Part shown: in pieces, positions 8,226 through 17,124 of the stretch
Layout of the letters: the number at the start of each line of letters is the position of its first letter
Position numbering within the stretch: the stretch's first letter is position 1
Source: Desulfobacter curvatus DSM 3379
GTDB lineage: Bacteria > Desulfobacterota > Desulfobacteria > Desulfobacterales > Desulfobacteraceae
Length of the DNA stretch: 64,000 bases
Direction of reading: 5' to 3'
Assembly (NCBI RefSeq): GCF_000373985.1
Contig: NZ_KB893079.1
Location: 57,359 to 121,358 of the forward strand
The notes under the pieces: model-generated
Told to the model about the DNA's origin: nothing
What the model saw: only the letters and a program-made list of their open reading frames with translations
Databases searched by the model: none
Translations under genes and position numbers: made by a program

Positions 8226-10169
8226 ATGGACCCTTTACATACCCTTGGAAAAATCAACTCTGCCAATCAGGCCCTGAATCTGTTTGAATCAAAATTAGAC
8301 AGCACACAATCAGCAAAAATTGCCAAGATAAAACACCCGGATGTACTGGTCCGTATCGCCAATGCCATTGCCCTTTGCAGGCCGTCAAAGGTATTTATTA
8401 ATACCGGCTCAGAAGAAGACAAGGATACCATTCGAAAAATTGCCCTTGAAAAGGGCGAGGAGCGTGCCCTTGCCATGGACGGGCACACCATCCATTTTGA
8501 TCTGGCCGGAGAGCAGGGACGGATTGTGGACCGCACCTATTATATTGCCGCCCCCCAGGATCTGGTATCCAGCCTTGCCAACCGTATGCCACCTGAAGAA
8601 GCCGCAGCGCAGATTGAGAGCCACATGTCCGGCATCATGGAAAACCTGACCATGATTGTCGGCTTTTACATGAGAGGGCCGGTGGGCTCCCCTGCAGCCA
8701 ACCCGGCCCTGGAACTGACATCCTCGGCCTATATATCCCACAGTGCAGAGTTGCTTTACCGAAACGCATTTGATGATTTCGACCGGGAAGTTGAACAAAA
8801 GGGATATTTTTTCACCAATTTACACTCCGAAGGCCTGAACCGCACCGAGGATCTTCCCCATGCCCGGGTGTTCATGGATCGAAAATACCAGACCACCTAT
8901 GCATGGAAATGCACATATGCCGGCAACACGCTGCTGCTTAAAAAGGGCAATCACAGATTTGCCGTGGACAAGGCAGTATACCGGGACCGGGGCAGGGAGT
9001 TGTCCGAACATATGTTTATTACCGGCGTCAACGGACCGGGGGGCCGGACCACCTGGTGTGCCGGCGCGGCCCCTTCGGGATGCGGAAAAACCACCACGGC
9101 CATGGCCGGAAATGTATTTATAGGCGACGACCTGGCCCAGATGTGGATCGCCCAAGACGGAACCGTACGTACCATCAACCCGGAAAACGGGATATTCGGG
9201 ATTGTGGAGGGGATAAACTTTGAAGGTGATCCTTTGTTGATGAAAGTCTTACGCCGGCCCGGCTGCGAAGTGATCTGGTCCAACGTCCTTATGGATGAAG
9301 ATTTTAAACCCCACTGGGTGGGCAATATGGAGCCTGCCCCCAAAAAGGGAATTAACTTCCAGGGTGAATGGCACCAGGGAAAAACCAATGACAAGTCGGA
9401 ACCCATCCCCATCTCCCATCCAAACTCCAGATGCACCCTGGCCTCGGAAAATCTTGACAACTACTCCTCTGAAGCAGCCAATCCCGAAGGGGTGGTGACA
9501 CGGATATTTACATACTCAGGCAGGGATGCGGACACCATGCCGCCGGTATGGGTGGCAAAGAACCCGGATGCCGGTGTGGTCATCGGTGCCTGCATTGTAT
9601 CTGCAACCACGGCCACAGAAGTCGGCGTTACAGGTATTAAACGCGCACCCTGGGCCAACGCTCCTTTTATTCCCGGCGCTTTAGGCGATTATATGGACGC
9701 CCAGTTTAAATTCTTCAACAACCCGGATATAAAGGAACCATTCAAACCGGTCATGGCAGGCCTGAACTATTTTCTGACCCATCAGGCCAGGGGGGGCGAT
9801 TCAAACAAGCTTCTCGGGGAAAAACAGGACGTCAAAGTGTGGCTGGCCTGGCTGGAAAGATACGCCCATAATGAAGTCGGGTACCTGCCCACCCCCATCG
9901 GCAACCTGCCCTGCTACAATGATCTGGCCGGACTGTTCAAGCAGATCATTGATAAGGATTACCCAAGATCGCTTTATGATATGCAGTTTGCCCTGTACAC
10001 GGTAAAAATCATCCAGCGCATTGAGCTTCAGGAAAAGGCATATGCAAAAGAGGAAAATCTTCCAAAAAAACTATTTGAAATCCTGGCAGTACAAAAAACA
10101 GCGCTTTTGAATCTGAAGAAAAAAATCGGGGATGTCATCATGCCCGATTTTTTTGAAAACTTAATTTGA
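8226..10169 (+). CDS. pckG: Phosphoenolpyruvate carboxykinase, divergent GTP type
   Basis: PEPCK interconverts oxaloacetate and phosphoenolpyruvate and links the TCA cycle to gluconeogenesis. The 647-residue protein keeps the GTP-type order: SEHMFITGV, the P-loop with its reactive Cys (APSGCGKTTTAM, about residue 285; classical enzymes have PSACGKTN), IGDDLAQM, INPENGIFG and HPNSR. The late guanine-binding region (classically FHVNWFRRD) is replaced by a different sequence, so it belongs to a diverged subgroup and its nucleotide preference is unproven. No good ribosome site precedes the ATG at 8226. A strong terminator follows. Confidence 0.85.
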   Translation: MDPLHTLGKINSANQALNLFESKLDSTQSAKIAKIKHPDVLVRIANAIALCRPSKVFINTGSEEDKDTIRKIALEKGEERALAMDGHTIHFDLAGEQGRIVDRTYYIAAPQDLVSSLANRMPPEEAAAQIESHMSGIMENLTMIVGFYMRGPVGSPAANPALELTSSAYISHSAELLYRNAFDDFDREVEQKGYFFTNLHSEGLNRTEDLPHARVFMDRKYQTTYAWKCTYAGNTLLLKKGNHRFAVDKAVYRDRGRELSEHMFITGVNGPGGRTTWCAGAAPSGCGKTTTAMAGNVFIGDDLAQMWIAQDGTVRTINPENGIFGIVEGINFEGDPLLMKVLRRPGCEVIWSNVLMDEDFKPHWVGNMEPAPKKGINFQGEWHQGKTNDKSEPIPISHPNSRCTLASENLDNYSSEAANPEGVVTRIFTYSGRDADTMPPVWVAKNPDAGVVIGACIVSATTATEVGVTGIKRAPWANAPFIPGALGDYMDAQFKFFNNPDIKEPFKPVMAGLNYFLTHQARGGDSNKLLGEKQDVKVWLAWLERYAHNEVGYLPTPIGNLPCYNDLAGLFKQIIDKDYPRSLYDMQFALYTVKIIQRIELQEKAYAKEENLPKKLFEILAVQKTALLNLKKKIGDVIMPDFFENLI

Positions 10170-10244
10170 GACCAAATTCTGTATTCTAAATGATTTTAAA
10201 GCAATAAACCCCGAAGTTATTTAAATTTTCTAATCTTCCAGTGT

Positions 10245-10275
10245 AAAAAAGTGGGCTTTGCCCACTTTTTTTATT
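10245..10275 (+). terminator. Rho-independent terminator after PEPCK
   Basis: GTGGGC TTT GCCCAC is flanked by A6 and T7, a textbook intrinsic terminator about 80 nt past the stop; the A-run could let it work on both strands. Confidence 0.9.
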
Positions 10276-10503
10276 TCACCACGTAGAAGCACAGCGTTTC
10301 AATTCAATTTAATTTAAGATTAATTGCATTATTTATTTCCAAAATTTTGATCCTGAACCTTGAAAAAGGACTTATGCCGGGTGTATTTCTTAAATTGCCC
10401 TTAAATTATAGTTTTAAACGCTTTTGTGTAAAAAGAACGTAAGATGCCTTTACATTTTTATTAACTTTAAACAATTGTCTACAATTTTATACCCGTTTTC
10501 CAC

Positions 10504-10532
10504 TTGATTTTAGGCAGAACGACAAATATATA
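10504..10532 (+). promoter_or_regulatory. Possible promoter of nfnAB
   Basis: TTGATT (10504-10509), a 17-nt spacer and TATATA (10527-10532) lie about 100 nt before nfnA. The 10276-10628 spacer is AT-rich and holds no gene. Confidence 0.35.
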
Positions 10533-10628
10533 TATACTTCTATTTAATTTATTAACGAGGAAAAATTTCATAAATTTTTTTGAACACATTTATAAATTAT
10601 TTTTCACATTCAAAGAAGGAGAATAATA

Positions 10629-11468
10629 ATGGCAAAAATAGTGCATCGTGAGGAATTGGCCCAAGGGACCATTATCCTCAACGAAATAGACGCGCCCCGC
10701 ATATCAAGAAAGGCCAAACCCGGCCAGTTTGTCATTCTTCAGGCAGACGAGACCGGTGAACGTGTCCCGTTGACCATGGCGGATACAAATCCTGAAAAAG
10801 GGACCATCACCATCATTTACATGGTTGTTGGTAAATCTACTGCCCGGTTCCGGGATCTTAAGGTCGGTGAAGAATACTATGCGCTCATCGGTCCTCTGGG
10901 TATGCCCACCCATATTGAAAAGATAGGAAAGGTTGTCTGCGTGGGCGGCGGCACCGGTATTGCCGTGCTGCATCCCATCGCACGGGCCCTCAAGGAGGCC
11001 GGCAATGAGGTTACGGCTATTCTGGGTTCCAGGACTTATGATCTGCTTATCCTGGAAGAAAAGATGAGAGAAGCTTCTGATCACCTGTATATCTGCACCG
11101 ATGACGGCTCCATGGGCCATCACGGATTTGTTACGGATATACTTAAGGAGACCATCGAAAAAGAGGACATCGCCCTGGTTGTGGCCATCGGCCCCATTCC
11201 CATGATGAAATTCTGCAGCCTGATCACCAAAGAAAAAGGCGTCAAGACCATGGTCAGCCTGAATCCTATCATGGTAGACGGCACGGGCATGTGCGGCGGA
11301 TGCCGGGTATCCGTAGGCGGAAAGAAAAAATTTGCCTGTGTGGACGGCCCTGAATTTGACGGTCACCAGGTTGATTTTGATGGACTTGCCAAACGGCTTG
11401 CATCCTATACGGAAGTTGAGAAACAATCCATGGATGCTTACAACAAATGCAGATGCAATACAAATTAA
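10629..11468 (+). CDS. nfnA: NADH-dependent ferredoxin:NADP+ oxidoreductase, subunit A
   Basis: The small subunit of the flavin-based electron-bifurcating transhydrogenase, which couples NADPH, NAD+ and ferredoxin. It is a 279-residue ferredoxin-NADP reductase-like protein: FAD domain with RVPLTMAD (about residue 48), the NAD-binding GGGTGIAVLHPIARAL stretch (about residue 103), and a C-terminal Cys cluster MCGGCRV...FACVDGPEFDGH (about residues 222-242) for the [2Fe-2S] centre. AAGGAG precedes the ATG. The next gene, 32 bp on, encodes the partner subunit. Confidence 0.93.
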   Translation: MAKIVHREELAQGTIILNEIDAPRISRKAKPGQFVILQADETGERVPLTMADTNPEKGTITIIYMVVGKSTARFRDLKVGEEYYALIGPLGMPTHIEKIGKVVCVGGGTGIAVLHPIARALKEAGNEVTAILGSRTYDLLILEEKMREASDHLYICTDDGSMGHHGFVTDILKETIEKEDIALVVAIGPIPMMKFCSLITKEKGVKTMVSLNPIMVDGTGMCGGCRVSVGGKKKFACVDGPEFDGHQVDFDGLAKRLASYTEVEKQSMDAYNKCRCNTN

Positions 11469-11500
11469 CGCGCCCGTTTCTAGGGTATATGGAGGAATAA

Positions 11501-12904
11501 ATGGCTGATAAAAAAGTAAAAGTTGACCGGGTAGTGATGCCAGAACAGGACCCGGATGTCAGGCGCAGAAATTTTATGGAAGTCCCCTTGGGCCTTACCG
11601 AAGAGATGGCAATAACCGAAGCCAAACGCTGTCTTCAATGCAAAAAACCAGCCTGCATGGATGGATGCCCGGTTTCCGTATCCATTCCTGCATTCATCAA
11701 ATGCATAGCTGAGGGTGATTTTTCCGCTGCCGCCAGAAAACTTTGGGAACGCAATGCCCTTCCCGCAGTCTGCGGCAGGGTCTGTCCCCAGGAAGAACAA
11801 TGTGAAGGCAAATGCCTGCTCGGCAAAAGAGAGCAACCTGTTGCCATTGGTTATCTTGAACGCTTTGCTGCAGACTGGGAACGCAAAAACGGTACAGGTG
11901 AGGCGCCTGCTGTCGCTGAAAAAACCGGTAAAAAAGTGGCGGTTATCGGTTCCGGCCCCTCCGGGCTGACAGTAGCAGGCGACCTTTTAGCCCTGGGCCA
12001 TGATGTTACCATTTTCGAAGCATTTCACAAACCTGGCGGGGTTCTGGTATACGGCATTCCCGAATTCCGTCTGCCCAAAGAAATCGTTGCATCGGAAGTG
12101 GCCACATTGGAAAAGATGGGGGCAAAGATTGAATGTAACACTGTCATCGGTGCCACCGTCACCATTGACGAACTGTTTGATGAAGGCTATGACGCAGTAT
12201 ACATCGGCGTGGGTGCAGGGCTCCCCAGATTCATGAACCTGCCCGGCGAAAACCTCATCGGTATTTATTCTGCCAATGAGTACCTGACCCGGACCAACCT
12301 GATGAAAGGGTATCTGTTCCCTGAATACGACACCCCCATTGCCCGGGGTAAAAATGTCGTGGTTCTTGGTGCCGGCAATGTGGCCATGGACTCTGCCAGA
12401 ACCGCCATGCGTTTAGGTGCAGACTCGGTCAAGGTTGTTTACAGACGATCCAGGGATGAGATGCCCGCAAGGAATGAGGAACTGCACCATGCGGAACAAG
12501 AGCAAATTGAGTTTATGCTTTTGACCAATCCTACCCAGTTCTTAGGGGATGAAAACGGTCGCGTCACCGGTATGGAATGTCTAAAAATGGAACTGGGCGA
12601 GCCTGACCCTTCCGGCCGCCGCCGGCCTGTGCCCATTGAAGGCAGCGAGTTCAAAATAGACTGTGATCTGGTTGTGGTGGCTGTGGGATCCAACGCTAAC
12701 CCGCTGCTCACCAAATCCACTCCAGACCTGAATTTGAATAAATGGGGTAATATTGTTGCAAATCCCGTCAACGGCAAGACTTCCAAAAGAGCTGTCTGGG
12801 CCGGCGGAGACATCGTTACAGGTGCGGCTACGGTTATCCTTGCCATGGGTGCAGGCCGTGCTGCAGCCACCTCCATGCATGCTTACCTGACCCTTGGATG
12901 GTAA
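11501..12904 (+). CDS. nfnB: NADH-dependent ferredoxin:NADP+ oxidoreductase, subunit B
   Basis: 467 residues, homologous to the glutamate synthase small subunit (GltD). N-terminal iron-sulfur cysteines lie in CLQCKKPACMDGCP (about residue 45) and CGRVCPQEEQCEGKC (about residue 90). The FAD-binding GSGPSGL (about residue 150), the NADPH-binding GAGNVAMD (about residue 290) and a C-terminal GGDIVTGAATVILAMGAGR signature follow. It carries the bifurcating FAD and two [4Fe-4S] clusters. Without a large glutamate synthase subunit nearby and with nfnA directly upstream, the Nfn assignment is much better than GltD. Confidence 0.93.
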   Translation: MADKKVKVDRVVMPEQDPDVRRRNFMEVPLGLTEEMAITEAKRCLQCKKPACMDGCPVSVSIPAFIKCIAEGDFSAAARKLWERNALPAVCGRVCPQEEQCEGKCLLGKREQPVAIGYLERFAADWERKNGTGEAPAVAEKTGKKVAVIGSGPSGLTVAGDLLALGHDVTIFEAFHKPGGVLVYGIPEFRLPKEIVASEVATLEKMGAKIECNTVIGATVTIDELFDEGYDAVYIGVGAGLPRFMNLPGENLIGIYSANEYLTRTNLMKGYLFPEYDTPIARGKNVVVLGAGNVAMDSARTAMRLGADSVKVVYRRSRDEMPARNEELHHAEQEQIEFMLLTNPTQFLGDENGRVTGMECLKMELGEPDPSGRRRPVPIEGSEFKIDCDLVVVAVGSNANPLLTKSTPDLNLNKWGNIVANPVNGKTSKRAVWAGGDIVTGAATVILAMGAGRAAATSMHAYLTLGW

Positions 12905-12918
12905 CTTTTAAAAGTATC

Positions 12919-13021
12919 CGCCTACTCCGTCATGGCGCCTGACCAGATGCTCAATCGACATACTCTATGTATGCCTTCGCCCCTTTTGTCAGACACCATG
13001 GCCTTGTAGGCGAAGCTTTTT
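12919..13021 (+). terminator. Long hairpin with T-run after nfnB
   Basis: CGCCTAC (12919-12925) pairs with GTAGGCG (13006-13012). Inner pairings CATGG / CCATG and CTGAC / GTCAG extend the stem. A T5 run begins at 13017. The stem is unusually long for a simple terminator and has a structured loop. Confidence 0.55.
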
Positions 13022-13070
13022 AGTTAGTACCCGGCCGAAAACCGTCAATTTTGCCGATCAATTCGCTGGT

Positions 13071-13123
13071 CGCAAATTTTACTCCTTGAAATAACTCATG
13101 TATTCCTACGGTTAAAATTTGCG
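13071..13123. repeat. Perfect 11-bp inverted repeat
   Basis: CGCAAATTTTA (13071-13081) and TAAAATTTGCG (13113-13123) enclose a 31-nt loop. The loop resembles that of the preceding hairpin: ATAACTCATGTATTCC here, ATACTCTATGTATGCC there. Confidence 0.6.
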
Positions 13124-13261
13124 TCTTGCATTAGGGCAACTTTGGATTCAAATACGAATTTTTTAGCTCAGTCGGCTGATACAAAATGTCGGAAACGAAT
13201 CCACAAAAACCAAAGCGGGTCAGGATTTGCTTATCCAGCCCGCCTTTTGCGTTTTACCGTT

Positions 13262-13445
13262 ATGTACATCCAGATGATCTTTTCTTTCAACTTTTGTTGT
13301 GGGCTGCGTATAGGTGCTGATAATCCAGACAGCCCATGGCCGTTTATAAAAAAGTCTCCAGCAACTAACTGGATTCTTTCTATCTTTGTTGTAGACCAAA
13401 GCCTGGGTGTAGATAGACCAAGGACGGCCCGTGGCCGTTATAAAA
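13262..13445 (+). repeat. Structured intergenic repeat family 1, copy 2 (two tandem units)
   Basis: Unit one (about 13262-13349) has a decayed hairpin 1. Unit two (about 13350-13445) has CCAG / CTGG in hairpin 1. Each ends with the GCCC-TGGCCGTT-TATAA tail. It fills the convergent spacer between nfnB and the CooT gene; no other gene is seen in 12905-13499. Confidence 0.7.
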
Positions 13446-13499
13446 ATCCTGCTTTAATGCCGAAGTTGGACATGATGAAAATCCATAACCCCATAGCGG

Positions 13500-13691
13500 C
13501 TATTCAGGTTTGATAAACACCTTATGGTCCACCAGAGACAGGGAATCTATCTTTCCTTTTATAAATTTCTGTTCACCAAAAATAGAGACCAGGCGGATGC
13601 CCTCTTCTTCGGGTTCCACCTTGTCCACAGCCTCCAGAAACAGAGACTCTTGTCCATCCTTGTCCACGAGATATGCATTGGCTTCACACAT
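13500..13691 (-). CDS. CooT-family small nickel-binding protein
   Basis: 63 residues from the ATG at 13691, which is 8 nt after AGGAG; an in-frame GTG three codons upstream overlaps that site and is less likely. The MCEANAYLV start with Cys2, the central LFLEAVDKVEPEEEG and the late SLSLVDHKVFI segment match CooT-like proteins. CooT binds one Ni(II) through Cys2 at a dimer interface and helps nickel delivery to CO dehydrogenase; the many anaerobe homologs are mostly untested. Confidence 0.75.
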   Translation of the reverse strand: MCEANAYLVDKDGQESLFLEAVDKVEPEEEGIRLVSIFGEQKFIKGKIDSLSLVDHKVFIKPE

Positions 13692-13822
13692 AATATGCAC
13701 TCCTGATCTTTAGATCTTTTACTGCCAAAGGACATCTTCCTTTTTTTATTTTCGAAAGAACATCCCAGTAAATTATAATATACAGGTTATCAGATGTTAA
13801 TTATACCCAAAACCTGTTGTTG

Positions 13823-14233
13823 CTATATCGGAGGAAAATAAACATCCAACAATTCGTCCACTAACTGAGGCAAAGGCGAACCCACCATCCCGACAATGGC
13901 AATATTCTCCTGGGTCAGAGGTAAAAGCACCTTTTTAGCCTGGGAGCACGATACGGCTTCAGCCATCTGGGGGGTGACCTCTCCCATCATGGCATGGGGC
14001 ATAATGATTCCCACAGTGCCGATGATCATATCAGCGCCCTTAACTGTCTGAACAATGGCGTTGGTGCCGGAAGCGCCCTTATTTGCGCGGGCTTTAAGCA
14101 TCTGGGCAGTGGCAATGGCGTTGGTGCCAAGGGCAATCACTTCAATGGATTCCTCATACCGCTCCTTGATCCGCTTGATTATGGTCGATCCGATACCGCC
14201 ACCCTGACCATCGATAACACACACTTTTTTCAT
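13823..14233 (-). CDS. DUF3842 family protein
   Basis: 136 residues starting MKKVCVIDGQGGGIGSTI, a glycine-rich Rossmann-like nucleotide-binding start, followed by EVIALGTNAIAT and the GTNAIV and GADMIIGTVGIIMPHAMMGE stretches typical of DUF3842, a family common in anaerobes. Function unknown. It starts 11 nt after the thymidylate kinase stop, with an AGGAAA site, so the two are co-transcribed. Confidence 0.8.
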   Translation of the reverse strand: MKKVCVIDGQGGGIGSTIIKRIKERYEESIEVIALGTNAIATAQMLKARANKGASGTNAIVQTVKGADMIIGTVGIIMPHAMMGEVTPQMAEAVSCSQAKKVLLPLTQENIAIVGMVGSPLPQLVDELLDVYFPPI

Positions 14234-14244
14234 GTTTTTTCCTG

Positions 14245-14889
14245 TTAAATTACAAGGCAGACTTGCTTCCAGACCGCTTCGGCTACATTCTCCACAGAAT
14301 CATTTCCGTCGATCACAACCACGCGCTCCTGGCCATCCAAGCGGTGAAAAGCTGCCAAATAATTTGCCCGCACCTGCTTCATGATATCTATTTTTTCATA
14401 GATTTCAAGGTGTTTTCTGGTGGTTTGAAGCCGTTTCAGGCAGATTTGGGGGTCCACATCAATAAACAAGGTGATATCCGGCTTTAAAATATCGGCATTG
14501 AGTCGATTGGCCTGAATCACCCACTCCATATCCATATACTGGCTATGATAGGCATAGGAAGAAAAATAATACCTGTCACACACCACAATCGTACCGTTAT
14601 CCACCATTCGGCGAATACCGGTTTCAGAATCCATCAAATGTTCGGTACGATCGGCAGCAAAGAGGCTTGCAATGGTACGCTGGTCCGCGGGAAGACAACC
14701 GGACAGCATTTGGCGGATCAGACGTCCCACAGGCCCGTCTGTGGGTTCACATGTGGCGAAGGTTCGTGCACCCTGGGACGCCAGGCGCTTGCAAAGCAAC
14801 TCCACCTGGGTGGTTTTGCCTGACCCGTCAATGCCTTCAAACACCACGAACCTACCCCGGATCTCTTTTCCCAAACCTATTTCTTTCAT
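14245..14889 (-). CDS. tmk: Thymidylate kinase
   Basis: dTMP kinase makes dTDP from dTMP for DNA synthesis. The 214 residues hold the P-loop GIDGSGKTT (about residues 20-28), the CEPTDGPVG substrate segment (about residue 47), the DRYYFSS motif (about residue 99) and the RLQTTRKHLEIYEK lid (about residue 160). Length is normal. No strong ribosome site is visible before the chosen ATG. Confidence 0.9.
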   Translation of the reverse strand: MKEIGLGKEIRGRFVVFEGIDGSGKTTQVELLCKRLASQGARTFATCEPTDGPVGRLIRQMLSGCLPADQRTIASLFAADRTEHLMDSETGIRRMVDNGTIVVCDRYYFSSYAYHSQYMDMEWVIQANRLNADILKPDITLFIDVDPQICLKRLQTTRKHLEIYEKIDIMKQVRANYLAAFHRLDGQERVVVIDGNDSVENVAEAVWKQVCLVI

Positions 14890-15083
14890 ATCAATGTCGT
14901 TAACTTAAGTTTTTTATGATGCCCAACTCCTATTGGACACAATAACAGTGGAAATTTGGAAACTATTGGCAGACTGGCATATAAAATGGAAGCCAAAGGC
15001 ACTTCATCCTCTTGTTTCTTGTTTCCAGTTTCTTGCCATTAACGCCTAAGTTAATGACTTTGTCCTTCATACAACAAAATAAA

Positions 15084-15116
15084 CCCGGCAGACCCCGGTA
15101 ACCGGGACCTGCCGGG
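15084..15116 (-). terminator. Strong terminator hairpin after the cytochrome gene
   Basis: CCCGGCAG / CTGCCGGG encloses a second stem CCCGGT / ACCGGG. On the minus strand it is followed by TTTATTTTGTT, so it terminates the cytochrome transcript. Confidence 0.8.
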
Positions 15117-15147
15117 CTGATATATTTTAAACCCCGAATAGTCGGGT

Positions 15148-15999
15148 TTAAGACGGACTGTGGCAACCTTTACAATTAACGGGAGCAGCTTTGGGGAGTT
15201 CGGCTTTGTCTATCCCTTGCGACATTGCTGCCCGGCGTTTCTTGGCGGTATCCCGGTGGCAGGTTACACAGACATTATGGTAGGCCGCCAGATAGTACAT
15301 CTGGTTTTCCTCATTCTTAACACTCCTGGTGCCCGAGGGTTCGGTTTCACTATGGCATGAAGTACATGACTCAACTTCGCTTTCCCCGTCCCAGTCATGG
15401 TGGCAGTCTTTACAGGCAAACTGAAAATGAAGTCCATGGGGAAAACCGACAGAGCCTCTTGTGGCTTCCACCCCTTCAGGTGCCTCAATAGTAATAATAC
15501 CCAAGGGGATAGACAGCGTTTCATCACTATCCACAACATCTGAATGGGGATCAGGATGGCACCCGGCACAGGCAACAGGCCCTGTAACAATGTTCTTGGA
15601 ACCGGCAGCTTTTTGTTGGTCGGCCTCATTTCTATGGCAGTCACGGCATGCCTGGTGATAAGCCCCTACCATGGATTTTGCACCATTTTCCGATACATCC
15701 GCCTGACCAGGTTTCGGCGCCCAGAAATTTTCATGACAGCCGCTTGTCCCGCAACTTTTTATGGGAGCAGTTCCGTTCCAAGTGTGATGGCACTCTTGAC
15801 AGGAATAGGAAAAATGAAGGGAATGGGGAAAAGTAACCGAAGACAGTGTGGCCTTGTATTTGGCATCCTGGGGAGCCTGTAAGGTCATGGTACCGGTGGG
15901 AAGCTCAAATGTAGCCTCAGGGTCCTCAGCAAGGGCAACGCCCGTCAAAATAAAAGCAAAAGCAAACCAGGGTACTGCAATGAGAAATAATCGTTTCAT
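15148..15999 (-). CDS. Periplasmic octaheme c-type cytochrome with two cytochrome c3/c7-like repeats
   Basis: 283 residues with a signal peptide cleaved near GVALAED. Eight heme sites can be read: CQECH, CGTSGCH (a CxxxxCH type), CRDCH, CAGCH, CKDCH, CTSCH, CVTCH and CKGCH. The two halves are parallel, each beginning FPH-x-LHF followed by CxxCHH-x-W, which indicates an internal duplication of a four-heme unit. It is predicted to carry electrons in the periplasm between hydrogenases or formate dehydrogenases and membrane complexes. No redox complex gene is adjacent, so its partner is unknown. AGAGGG precedes the ATG. Confidence 0.9.
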   Translation of the reverse strand: MKRLFLIAVPWFAFAFILTGVALAEDPEATFELPTGTMTLQAPQDAKYKATLSSVTFPHSLHFSYSCQECHHTWNGTAPIKSCGTSGCHENFWAPKPGQADVSENGAKSMVGAYHQACRDCHRNEADQQKAAGSKNIVTGPVACAGCHPDPHSDVVDSDETLSIPLGIITIEAPEGVEATRGSVGFPHGLHFQFACKDCHHDWDGESEVESCTSCHSETEPSGTRSVKNEENQMYYLAAYHNVCVTCHRDTAKKRRAAMSQGIDKAELPKAAPVNCKGCHSPS

Positions 16000-16269
16000 G
16001 ATCCCTCTCCAAAAAGCTGTTATGTCAGATTGTGCCTCAAGTAACCGGGAGTATTTTAATTGTCCGGCATTTAATATCGCATAAACATTATTGCTGATTC
16101 AATGCGCTAGTATATAAAGTTGTCTTTTGTATATTAATTAATGTTTATAAAATCAACCTGAAATTTGGCCATCAGGGCTAAAAATTCGCTACAGGCACCT
16201 AAAAAAAATTCCAAACCCTTGAAGTAAAACAGACAACTACCTGGAATAATTATATATTTTTCCAAACGT

Positions 16270-16992
16270 CTATACATTCAGTCTCTCTTTGCAGTTATGG
16301 ATAAACCGGTTGAATAAGGGCAGCATGCCATCACTTTTCTGCATGAGCAGTTCAGGATGCCACTGCACAAGATCAATGGGCAAAGACTCATGCTCTGCGC
16401 CTTCCACCACGCCGTCCGGGGCCCATGCCGTGATCCGAATACCTTTGCCCGGAGCATCAATTGACTGGTGGTGCCGGGAGTTGATGCGGATGGATTCACC
16501 AAACAAACTGTACAACCTGGAATCCGGCTCAAAGCGGACATCATGGTCCGTGCCATAGGAGAAAACCTCCTGCATGTGAACAATATCGGATTCAGGCATT
16601 TGGCTGGGAATATCCTGAATAAGGGAGCCGCCTAAAGCCACGTTTGCCACCTGGGCCCCCCTGCAAATGCCAAGAAGCGGCATTTGAAGTTCCACTGCCA
16701 GATTCACCAGAGTGATCTGAAAGATATCGAGTTCCGGATCACTGGCCCTGCAGGCCGGATGCATCTCCTGGTTAAAAAAATGGGCGTCCATGTCCAGGCC
16801 GCCGGGGAGAATCAGGCCACTGACACGGGACATCATCAAGGCTACCATCTGTTCATCCCCGGTGGGCGGCAGGATAACAGGCACGCCCCCGGCTCGCTGA
16901 ATACAATGGCTGTATACCACGGGAACGCTGGTGATGGTCTGGCCATTTTTATTGCGTTCCGTATTGGCGGCAATGGCGATGAAAACAGGCAT
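16270..16992 (-). CDS. Class-I glutamine amidotransferase-like (peptidase C26, PuuD-like) hydrolase
   Basis: 240 residues from the ATG at 16992, which has a GCGGAGA site; an ATG nine codons upstream lacks one. Catalytic features of the gamma-glutamyl-GABA hydrolase group are present: LILPGGLDM (about residue 65), the nucleophile in LGICRGAQVAN (Cys about 111) and the QWHPE histidine (about residue 208). It should hydrolyse gamma-glutamyl amides, but a polyamine pathway is not visible in the neighbourhood. Confidence 0.85.
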   Translation of the reverse strand: MPVFIAIAANTERNKNGQTITSVPVVYSHCIQRAGGVPVILPPTGDEQMVALMMSRVSGLILPGGLDMDAHFFNQEMHPACRASDPELDIFQITLVNLAVELQMPLLGICRGAQVANVALGGSLIQDIPSQMPESDIVHMQEVFSYGTDHDVRFEPDSRLYSLFGESIRINSRHHQSIDAPGKGIRITAWAPDGVVEGAEHESLPIDLVQWHPELLMQKSDGMLPLFNRFIHNCKERLNV

Positions 16993-17124
16993 ATTAGATT
17001 CTCCGCTGATTTTAATCATAAGCCGAAAGCAAAGTTCAATGAACCTTATAAATCAAGATGGTAGTCCGTTAAACTTTTTTCTGATCCTTATCAAATTTTA
17101 TTCCAGTCCGGTGTAAAATCCTTT

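Noticed and set aside
10704..11426. 240-codon antisense frame within nfnA
   Set aside because: Shadow of a clear gene; no start site or homology seen.
12901..13130. Possible rho-independent terminator pair taken as attenuator
   Set aside because: It lies after the last gene of the operon with no gene downstream on that strand, so attenuation makes no sense.
13165..13215. Stretch resembling a tRNA D-arm (TTAGCTCAGTCGG) with a GAATCC downstream
   Set aside because: No acceptor or anticodon stem can be folded and no T-arm of proper form is present.
13262..13445. Tandem repeat units looked at as a CRISPR array
   Set aside because: Only two units of about 95 bp with internal hairpins, no short conserved repeats with unique spacers, and no cas genes.
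13142..13513. 123-codon plus-strand frame after nfnB
   Set aside because: It runs through the structured repeat units; composition is not protein-like and no ribosome site precedes it.
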